A stretch of DNA of 10,199 bases from an uncultured Bacillota bacterium (GTDB taxonomy: Bacteria; Bacillota; Clostridia; Peptostreptococcales; Anaerovoracaceae), in NCBI GenBank assembly GCA_946541435.1, contig CAMNJK010000038.1, positions 1 through 10,199 of the forward strand, read 5' to 3'. Below the pieces are notes generated by a model, which saw only the letters and a list, made by a program, of their open reading frames with translations, did not search any database and was not told where the DNA came from. Below, piece after piece: positions 1 to 5,781 of this stretch. Numbering within the stretch: position 1 is the stretch's first letter; each line of letters starts with the position of its first letter. A program made the position numbers and the translations under genes.

Positions 1-655
1 AGTCCCGCACGTTCTCCCCGGTGCCGTAGACCGGCAGGGCCTTATCCGCCAGGGCGTTGGCGATCATCAATGGGATCAGTTTCTCCGGAAACTGATAGGG
101 ACCGTAGTTGTTGGAGCACCGGCTGATGGTCACCGGAAGGCCGAAGGTCCTGTGATAGGCCATGACCAGCAGGTCCGCCGACGCCTTGGAGGCGGAGTAA
201 GGGCTGGATGCCGTGATGGGCATGTCCTCCGTAAAGAAGAGATCCGGCCGGTCCAGGGGCAGATCGCCGTAAACCTCATCTGTCCCCACCTGATGGTACC
301 GGGTCACCCCGTATTCTCTGGCTGCGTCCATCAGCACCTGTGTGCCCAGGATATTGGTCTTCAGAAAGATCCCGGGATCCTCAATGGACCGGTCCACATG
401 GCTCTCCGCCGCGAAATTGACCACAGTATCGAACTTCTCCTCCGCGAAGAGACGGAACACCGTATCCCGGTCCGCCACATCTCCCCTGACGAACCTGAAC
501 CGGGGATCGTCCATGACACCTGCCAGGGTCTCCAGATTGCCCGCATAGGTCAGGGCATCCAGACAGACGATCTCGTCCTCCGGGTGCGCGTCCAGCATAT
601 AAAAGATAAAGTTCGCTCCGATAAATCCGGCGCCGCCGGTCACCAGCAGTTTCAT
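1..655 (-). CDS. rfbB: dTDP-glucose 4,6-dehydratase, N-terminal 218 codons (runs off left edge)
   Basis: This cytoplasmic short-chain dehydrogenase/reductase-type enzyme converts dTDP-glucose to dTDP-4-keto-6-deoxyglucose, the second step toward dTDP-rhamnose and other deoxysugars. I translated it by hand from the ATG at 655-653. The NAD-binding motif GGAGFIG is at residues 7-13, the catalytic TDEVYG segment at 125-130 and the YSASK pair (Tyr153, Lys157) follows. The family stretch NNYGPYQFPEKLIP is at about 182-195, and the reading ends at GTGENVRD. The usual length is about 330-350 residues, so roughly the last third is missing because of the window edge, not a mutation. The start is fixed by AAAGGAG seven bases upstream and by an ATGA overlap with the stop of the preceding glycerophosphotransferase gene, which implies translational coupling. 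The identification is very secure; the final sugar made depends on genes outside the window. Confidence 0.95.
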   Translation of the reverse strand, partial: MKLLVTGGAGFIGANFIFYMLDAHPEDEIVCLDALTYAGNLETLAGVMDDPRFRFVRGDVADRDTVFRLFAEEKFDTVVNFAAESHVDRSIEDPGIFLKTNILGTQVLMDAAREYGVTRYHQVGTDEVYGDLPLDRPDLFFTEDMPITASSPYSASKASADLLVMAYHRTFGLPVTISRCSNNYGPYQFPEKLIPLMIANALADKALPVYGTGENVRD

Positions 656-2424
656 CGCTCCGCTCCTTTCTGCATGTCTTCCTGCATCACAGCAAATTCC
701 AGTTCCTCCGGACTGCATCCGGGTCCGGGAGACTTCCCTTCCGGGATCTGTACGATCCCGTCGATCCGCATGTCCCCGTAATATCTTTTTCTCTCCAGCG
801 CAAAGGCTGGCCGAAGCTTTTCCCACCATTCCGGGAAGGACAGCTTCCCGCGCCGATAGCGGTCATCCGCCTCCTGCTCTTCCGGGTCCAGCCACAGGGC
901 GCCCGCCCGGCCGATGTAGGAGATGCCCTCCGGCAGATCAAACAGGACCTCGAAGTGATCCTGAAGATCCTTTCGGTTAAAGGTCAGCAGATAATTGGCC
1001 GCAGGTTTCCCGGGATCTGCCAGATACTGCATCACCGCGTCCCTGCGGGGCCCCGGGGCAAGATCCCCGCCCCAGACCAGTACATTGGGCAGGCCCGGAT
1101 CCGGCATCGCGCGCCGCTCCAGATGATCTGCCACGCGCCGCTCCGGATGATCTGCCGGCCCGCAGGGTCCGCCGTCCTTCAGGAACACCGCCCTGCACAG
1201 CTCTCTCGCTGCGTCCGGCGATTCATAGCTGCAGTACTTTTTCAGAAAAGCGCTGTCATCGTATTCCCTGGGCCGGCGCAGGGCCTCCAGGGCCTCCTCC
1301 ACCGTGGCCACCTGGGGGAAGGGCAGACTGGCGATGGGCTCATACAGCCCTCTCGTGGCAAAGTATTCCTTCTCATCGTAGGTCAGCAGGACGATGCTGC
1401 GGCCGGTCACCGCGAAATCATAGAATACGCTGGAATAGTCCGTCAGCAGGGCATCCGCCGCGTTCAGGAAGGTATAGACTTCCATGTCCCGGGGAAACTG
1501 ACGGATCTTCTTGAAACCGCTGAAATCCACCGTTTCCTCCGCCAGGGGATGGATATTGACATACATGATCTCATCCTGCTCCAGACCTTCTTCGATCTGC
1601 CGCAGGACCTGCTGCAGGCTCTCGCCCATGAGGGTCGGCCGCCAGGTGGGCATATAGGCGTAGATCCGCATCCCCTCCGCCCCGTCGGGCAGAAGGTCCC
1701 TGCGCACTTTTTTCCTTCCGATCTCATCGAAGAACACGCTGTTGCGGGGATAGCCCCCCAGCAGGATCTCCGCCCGGCTCAGGCCTTCGATCATATAGTC
1801 TTCGATCATGTGCTCCATCATGTACTCACTGGGATAGAGCAGGTAATCCGCCACGATAAAATTCTTCTGGACATTTCCTGTGGCGTGGGGCTCGTGGCTG
1901 ACGCGCCGGCCCATGGCCTTGAGGGGGGTCCCGTGCCAGACATTGACATAGGTCTGGCCCGCCTTCTTGATGAAGAAATTGGCGAAGGAGGCATCGTTCA
2001 CCAGATACCCGGCAGATGCCATGACGCGGTAGTATTCTTTTGAATGCAGCTGCACGATCCGGATCCGGGCGATTTTCTCTTCCATGGACGCAGCCGGGTC
2101 CCCGCCTGCCTTTGCGGGAGCATCACCGCAAAAGCCGGCCATGCTCCTGAGTTTTCCCCGGATGCGTTCCTCTGCCGCCGGGTCCTCTGCCGTCAGCGCG
2201 ATGGAAAATTCCGGGTAGCCTTCTCCTGTCAGGAGCTCCTGCAGGATGTAATATACATTGCCATCGATGGTATGTCCGTTTCTGGCCTCCAGCAGAACCA
2301 GGTCCTCCTGGATGGGAAGGGTCCTGACCCAGGTCTTATAGGCCTGGCGGGCCTCCATCTTCCGGGACTTCTCCTGTTTTCGTCTGATCTTTCTCAGCCC
2401 ACGGGCAAACAAACTGCTGCTCAT
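652..2424 (-). CDS. CDP-glycerol glycerophosphotransferase family protein with a C-terminal remnant of a second GT-like domain
   Basis: This 590-residue protein belongs to the TagF/TarF-type family, which moves glycerol phosphate (or a similar polyol phosphate) from a CDP-linked donor to a lipid-linked acceptor at the cytoplasmic membrane face. Residues about 40-415 are the catalytic domain: WHGTP at 163-167 (His164), MPTWRP at 258-263, NIHP at 290-293 (His292) and LLTDYSS near 326-332, all family hallmarks. The N-terminus is a basic stretch (residues 8-30) suited to membrane contact. A charged linker with an 8-residue tandem repeat (424-439) leads to about 145 extra residues (446-590). These resemble, from memory, the start of the second GT-like domain found in longer relatives, ending soon after RYYGDMRIDGIVQI (547-560). 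AGGAGG lies 10 bases before the ATG, which overlaps the preceding stop as ATGA. Primase versus polymerase activity, and the exact polyol, cannot be read from sequence. Confidence 0.88.
   Translation of the reverse strand: MSSSLFARGLRKIRRKQEKSRKMEARQAYKTWVRTLPIQEDLVLLEARNGHTIDGNVYYILQELLTGEGYPEFSIALTAEDPAAEERIRGKLRSMAGFCGDAPAKAGGDPAASMEEKIARIRIVQLHSKEYYRVMASAGYLVNDASFANFFIKKAGQTYVNVWHGTPLKAMGRRVSHEPHATGNVQKNFIVADYLLYPSEYMMEHMIEDYMIEGLSRAEILLGGYPRNSVFFDEIGRKKVRRDLLPDGAEGMRIYAYMPTWRPTLMGESLQQVLRQIEEGLEQDEIMYVNIHPLAEETVDFSGFKKIRQFPRDMEVYTFLNAADALLTDYSSVFYDFAVTGRSIVLLTYDEKEYFATRGLYEPIASLPFPQVATVEEALEALRRPREYDDSAFLKKYCSYESPDAARELCRAVFLKDGGPCGPADHPERRVADHLERRAMPDPGLPNVLVWGGDLAPGPRRDAVMQYLADPGKPAANYLLTFNRKDLQDHFEVLFDLPEGISYIGRAGALWLDPEEQEADDRYRRGKLSFPEWWEKLRPAFALERKRYYGDMRIDGIVQIPEGKSPGPGCSPEELEFAVMQEDMQKGAER
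1110..1157. repeat. 24-bp in-frame tandem duplication
   Basis: Two adjacent 24-base copies (1110-1133 and 1134-1157) match at 22 of 24 positions. On the minus strand they encode ADHPERRV and ADHLERRA (residues 424-439 of the 590-residue glycerophosphotransferase). They sit in the linker between its catalytic domain and the C-terminal extension. Because the unit is a multiple of three the frame is preserved. Confidence 0.9.
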
Positions 2425-4034
2425 AGAATCTGATCCTCCTTGAGCTTTCTGATGATCCGGTCCGTGTTATGTCCGTCATGGAAGCTGACGAGATTGCCGT
2501 AGCGGCGGACGTAGAGGGGATCCTGTCCTTCTCTGTAATTGCGGACCACCGCCCTGGTCAGCTGCTGATGATCATAGCAGACATCTCCAAAAGTGTTGTA
2601 CTCGTTGATCATGAGCCGGGCATTGCCGTACTGCTTCATGCAGTATTCCTTGTCCTCCCAGCAGAAGATCACGTTGGCGCCCCGGTAGAAGGCGTCATAG
2701 GCAATGGAGGAATAGTCCGTGATCAGGAGGCGGCACCGCTCCAGGGCATCGTTGTGGGAAAGATCCGGCCTGAGGTAGCCGGAAAGCCCCGTCTCCTCCC
2801 GCTGCATCATCTTCTCCATCAGGGGATGGGGCTTGATGATGATCTTCTCCCGCAGTTCTTCGGGAACCCCTTCCACCATGCGCAGAAGCATTTTGTAGTA
2901 GCCTGTGTTCTCAAAATCCTTCTGGGCCTGGTTGGTCTCCCACCGCCGCCAGGTGGGCATGATCACGATCCGGTCCGCGTCCGGCAAACGAATGCTCCGG
3001 TCGAACTTGGCCAGGCCGGTCACGTACATGTCCTCCCGGTCAAATCCCCCCAGGAGCACGAAATGCATGGCCTCCGCTTCCGATGAGACCACCGCCCGGT
3101 ACCGCTTGAGATCGTGGTTATTGAAGAAGACCCGCATATCCGCATCCAGTCCCACCATGTACATGACACCATGCTGCAGGAAGACGTGGGTCAGGTCCGT
3201 GCTCTGCATCTTCTCCATCAGGTGCCGGTTGGAAGCCCTGAGCTGCATGGCATGGTCGATGTTCTCCGTGCCGATGAAAGTCTGACACCGCAAAAAGGCC
3301 ACCAGGTGCCGGAAGCTGTTTTTCATGATCAGATGGTCACGGTATTCCGGCTTCAGCCGGGGGATGATGGGGTTATCTTCGTTGATTACATAATATATGT
3401 TCTGATATCCTTGGTCGATCAGGGCCTCGTAGAGGACAGACGCGCTCTCCTCGTAGCGGGAGCTTTCTTTTTCGAACATGAGGATCTCATCCGAGGGGCC
3501 CTTGATCTTCGCTGTCAGCCAGGCCCGGAAGACCCGCATCCGCTGGCTGAAGCTGTCATAGAGATTTTCCGGCCGGACCACGAACCACAGCTTGTTGTTG
3601 TAGGTCTGGCGGAAGTACATGACCTTGTCCCCCGCCCGGAAGAGCCGGCTGGTATGGAAGGTTCCGTTCTGACGCTTCAGGACGTTGTAGACCACGCCGC
3701 ACATCCGCTCTTCTCCGTAGTAGAGATAGATCTTGTTCTGGACATCCAGCTGCAGGGCGTCCGCCGTACGGATCCGCATGGTGAAGGCGTAGAGCCGGTA
3801 GCCGGCGGCAAAGGGCAGGCCTTTTTTGATGGAAAAATGGGATTCGATGGGGAAATCCGGCGCTTTGAAAACACGAAAAGAGAGCTTGCTGATGTCTTTT
3901 TTCCCTTTGAAACAGGGATCGAACTTCACTGCGATCAGCCCGCGCATGGTGATCCGGCTGCTGTCCCCCGTGACCGTCCGGCACAGGATCCCGGCACCGT
4001 TCAGATTGTCAGGAGTCGTCTCTCGGGATGCCAT
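2421..4034 (-). CDS. CDP-glycerol glycerophosphotransferase family protein (TagF-like)
   Basis: This 537-residue protein is a second, full-length member of the TagF-like family, predicted to add polyol-phosphate units from a CDP-activated donor during teichoic-acid-like polymer synthesis at the inner membrane face. Residues 1 to about 180 form a non-catalytic N-terminal domain of likely beta-rich character. The transferase domain follows: FEKESSRYEESA (187-198), YYVIN (214-218), QHG (287-289, His288), MPTWR (359-363), KPHP (401-404, His403) and LITDYSS (437-443). The donor-site loop is QHGV rather than the WHGTP of its downstream paralogue, so the two are probably not redundant and may do priming and extension, or use different acceptors. 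It starts 32 bases after the PaaK-like gene. The ribosome site is weak (purine-rich, no clean AGGAGG), so the start is less certain than others; the next in-frame ATG (residue 30) has no better site. Its stop overlaps the next start as ATGA. Confidence 0.9.
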   Translation of the reverse strand: MASRETTPDNLNGAGILCRTVTGDSSRITMRGLIAVKFDPCFKGKKDISKLSFRVFKAPDFPIESHFSIKKGLPFAAGYRLYAFTMRIRTADALQLDVQNKIYLYYGEERMCGVVYNVLKRQNGTFHTSRLFRAGDKVMYFRQTYNNKLWFVVRPENLYDSFSQRMRVFRAWLTAKIKGPSDEILMFEKESSRYEESASVLYEALIDQGYQNIYYVINEDNPIIPRLKPEYRDHLIMKNSFRHLVAFLRCQTFIGTENIDHAMQLRASNRHLMEKMQSTDLTHVFLQHGVMYMVGLDADMRVFFNNHDLKRYRAVVSSEAEAMHFVLLGGFDREDMYVTGLAKFDRSIRLPDADRIVIMPTWRRWETNQAQKDFENTGYYKMLLRMVEGVPEELREKIIIKPHPLMEKMMQREETGLSGYLRPDLSHNDALERCRLLITDYSSIAYDAFYRGANVIFCWEDKEYCMKQYGNARLMINEYNTFGDVCYDHQQLTRAVVRNYREGQDPLYVRRYGNLVSFHDGHNTDRIIRKLKEDQIL

Positions 4035-4066
4035 AATCTCTTCTCGTCCTCTCTACGTCTTCGTTC

Positions 4067-5374
4067 CTATTTCTTGACCTTGCAGATGAAGCAGCGCATC
4101 TTGCCGTTCTCGTCCGGCGGGATCTCATCCATCCAGCAGAAATTGAGCCTGTATTCCGGATAGCCGTAGAGTTCCTCCACCTTTCTGGAGAAGAAGGCCT
4201 CGATGTCTTCCTTTGAGTACTTGCTGTCTCCCGGATCCTTGACCAGGAGGATGCTGATCTCATCCAGGGATTCCTGTACATAGCGGAACTGGGAGATGCC
4301 GGTGATGCCGTTGGGGATCTTCATCAGCTCGGTGGCGGAAGTCTCCGTGCCGTTGGCATGCTGCACCAGGTCGTTGGTCCGCCCCATGATCCGCTTGAGA
4401 TACCGGACGCCGTCCCGGGTCTCGGATGTGGCCCGGTCGCCCACCTCGTAGTTGATGATGGGATAGTCGAATTTATACAGGGTGGTGGCGATGACGCTGC
4501 CTTCGTCCGCCAGCTTCCCCTCCTCATCCATCAGGTTCAGCACATGGGTGTCGCTGTAGATATAATACTCGTCGCTGCCCGGCAGGCGGACTGCGCAGCT
4601 GCCGGTCTCGTTGCATCCGTAGGCGTCAAAAAGCCCCTTCCCGAAGGTGTCCAGCAGGAGCCTGCGGGTGATCTCATCCACCATCTCGCTGACCGGTGTG
4701 TAGACCTTGGGCTGCCAGATCTTCATATCGTGATTCTTGGCGTAGACCGCCAGACGCACCAGGACGTTCTTGCGGAAGGCGATCATCTGCGGCTTGTAGT
4801 CGTTGATCAGTTCGATCAGATCCCGCATGCCCTCTCCCACATAGAGATGCTCGGGCACCACCTTCCGGCGGAAAAAGCCCAGCTTCTGGATGAAGGAATC
4901 TCCCTTCTCGGGATCCACATGGGAATGGGTGGTAAGAAAGCTCAGCATCTTGCCCCGCAGCGGATGATACCCCGCGAACATGGTCACCCGGATCCAGTTG
5001 GCATTCATGCAGGCCGCTTCCCTGTGGGACAGGCAGAAGCGCAGGGGGATCCCGGATGAACCGCTGGTCTTGAAGATCTCCAGCTGGCCGGATGCCTCAT
5101 CGTAATCCTTCAGCACATCCTGCATCCATCCCCGAAGGTCTGCCCGGGTCATGACCGGGAACTTGGCCAGATCCTCGGCGCTGTGGAAATCATCCGGCGT
5201 CAAACCGCATGCCTCGAAACGCTCCCGGTAGAACGGGATCGTGTACGCCTTCTGCATCAGCTTATGGATCTTCTTACCCTGGCGGCGGCGGATCCGCGAT
5301 GCGTCGGTGGGCACCTTCCGGTCCAGCTTGCCCAGATAATACAGGGTCATCAGATTTTTCAACTCGCTTCCCAT
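4067..5374 (-). CDS. PaaK/CapK-like adenylate-forming enzyme (phenylacetate-CoA ligase family)
   Basis: This 435-residue protein is a member of the ANL adenylate-forming superfamily, PaaK/CapK branch. These enzymes activate a carboxylic acid as an acyl-adenylate and usually hand it to a thiol. Visible motifs are the phosphate-binding loop TSGSSGIP (103-110), the adenine/Mg segment YGCNETG (252-258), NYEVGDR (308-314), GRTND (331-335) and a C-terminal NGK (Lys425) in the place of the adenylation lysine. Length is normal for the family and no transmembrane segment is seen. It is the first gene of unit 2, with AGGAG six bases before the ATG and a promoter about 40 bases upstream. Members of this branch are common in capsule and exopolysaccharide clusters, where their substrates are mostly unknown. 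Here its position before two TagF-like genes suggests it supplies an acyl or aminoacyl decoration. True phenylacetate degradation is unlikely, since no paa genes are present. Confidence 0.85.
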   Translation of the reverse strand: MGSELKNLMTLYYLGKLDRKVPTDASRIRRRQGKKIHKLMQKAYTIPFYRERFEACGLTPDDFHSAEDLAKFPVMTRADLRGWMQDVLKDYDEASGQLEIFKTSGSSGIPLRFCLSHREAACMNANWIRVTMFAGYHPLRGKMLSFLTTHSHVDPEKGDSFIQKLGFFRRKVVPEHLYVGEGMRDLIELINDYKPQMIAFRKNVLVRLAVYAKNHDMKIWQPKVYTPVSEMVDEITRRLLLDTFGKGLFDAYGCNETGSCAVRLPGSDEYYIYSDTHVLNLMDEEGKLADEGSVIATTLYKFDYPIINYEVGDRATSETRDGVRYLKRIMGRTNDLVQHANGTETSATELMKIPNGITGISQFRYVQESLDEISILLVKDPGDSKYSKEDIEAFFSRKVEELYGYPEYRLNFCWMDEIPPDENGKMRCFICKVKK

Positions 5375-5409
5375 GACGGTCTCCTCTCACATAGGTTTAT
5401 TTCAGTACC

Positions 5410-5418
5410 AGTATACCA
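5410..5418 (-). promoter_or_regulatory. Extended -10 promoter for the PaaK-like/tagF-like/rfbB unit
   Basis: The minus strand reads TGGTATACT, a TGn extension followed by a near-consensus -10 box (TATACT). No good -35 box is found 16-19 bases upstream, as expected for an extended -10 promoter. It lies between the upstream terminator and the ATG at 5374. A start near base 5403 would give a leader of about 30 bases containing the AGGAG site at 5381-5385. Confidence 0.6.
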
Positions 5419-5441
5419 TAAAGCAGAGCCGGGGCAGGAAC

Positions 5442-5473
5442 AAAAAAAGGGGCTGCGGGATCTCCCCAGCCCC
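5442..5473 (-). terminator. Rho-independent terminator ending the Dlt-like unit
   Basis: On the minus strand GGGGCTG pairs with CAGCCCC (7 bp). A further GGG/CCC pairing sits inside, with one bulged base and a four-base loop. The hairpin is followed directly by seven T residues. It begins 15 bases after the carrier-protein stop codon and precedes the promoter of unit 2, so it separates two transcription units running in the same direction. Confidence 0.9.
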
Positions 5474-5488
5474 GGACCCGGCCAGGTT

Positions 5489-5716
5489 TTATTCGTACTG
5501 AAGCTTCTTGATCAGATCGTACAGTGCTTCCGCAGAGTTGAAGTTCTCCGGCAGCAGATCGTTGACGTTGATCTCCACATCGAACTCATCGTTGACGTCT
5601 GTGACGATGGCGACGATGTCCAGAGAGTCCAGCATCTCGTTGTCGATCAGCTTTGTCTCGTGTTCAAAATCGATGTCAGGTCTGACTTCGCTCATGATTC
5701 TCAGTAATTCTTCCAT
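5489..5716 (-). CDS. Acyl/peptidyl carrier protein, DltC-like
   Basis: This 75-residue acidic protein is a carrier protein that holds an activated acyl or aminoacyl group as a thioester on 4'-phosphopantetheine. The attachment site is Ser31 in EMLDSLDIV, and the remainder has the expected four-helix pattern ending in DLIKKLQYE. It directly follows the DltA-like ligase, its obvious charging enzyme, and shares an operon with an MBOAT and a DltD-like protein, so it most likely acts as the DltC of this system. I chose the ATG at 5716: AAAGGAG lies eight bases upstream and the protein then begins MEELLRIM, as carrier proteins typically do. An ATG at 5734 would add six residues (MKGENQ), but those codons are the ribosome site itself. 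A general fatty-acid ACP is less likely: no fab genes are near, and the flanks differ from the usual DSLD(T/S)VE form. Confidence 0.9.
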   Translation of the reverse strand: MEELLRIMSEVRPDIDFEHETKLIDNEMLDSLDIVAIVTDVNDEFDVEINVNDLLPENFNSAEALYDLIKKLQYE

Positions 5717-5724
5717 TTGGTTTT

Positions 5725-5731
5725 CTCCTTT
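5725..5731 (-). promoter_or_regulatory. Ribosome binding site that decides the carrier-protein start
   Basis: The minus strand reads AAAGGAG, eight bases before the ATG at 5716. It lies inside the longer open frame that starts at 5734. That earlier ATG has only a weak AGGA three bases away, so the shorter form is preferred. Confidence 0.7.
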
Positions 5732-5753
5732 CATTTTTCCTGCGCTTGGTTTA

Positions 5754-5781
5754 TTCTTACTTCTCTGTATTTCTTACTTCT
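5754..5781. repeat. 11-bp direct repeat across the end of the dltA-like gene
   Basis: TTCTTACTTCT occurs at 5754-5764 and again at 5771-5781, 17 bases apart. The second copy contains the stop codon of the DltA-like gene (minus strand TAA at 5776-5774) and the first lies in the gap before the carrier-protein gene. It looks like a small local duplication; no function can be assigned. Confidence 0.6.

Noticed and set aside
152..781. Plus-strand open frame of 209 codons near the left end
   Set aside because: It is antisense to rfbB and the end of the preceding gene; the minus strand has an unbroken reading with all dTDP-glucose dehydratase motifs.
955..2043. Long plus-strand open frame (362 codons) opposite the 590-residue glycerophosphotransferase
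   Set aside because: It lies wholly antisense to a gene with clear catalytic motifs, its composition (many His, Gln, Gly, Pro) is typical of the complement of a GC-rich gene, and no family motif is visible.
3114..4163. Long plus-strand open frame (349 codons) crossing two minus-strand genes
   Set aside because: It spans the boundary of the PaaK-like and TagF-like genes antisense, has no recognisable motif and shows the same antisense composition bias.
4067..5374. Phenylacetate degradation (paaK)
   Set aside because: The family match is real, but the setting is polymer biosynthesis and no ring-oxygenase or other paa genes are present.
5717..5734. Earlier ATG for the carrier protein adding six residues
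   Set aside because: The added codons contain the AAAGGAG ribosome site of the internal ATG, and the shorter form has the usual carrier-protein N-terminus.
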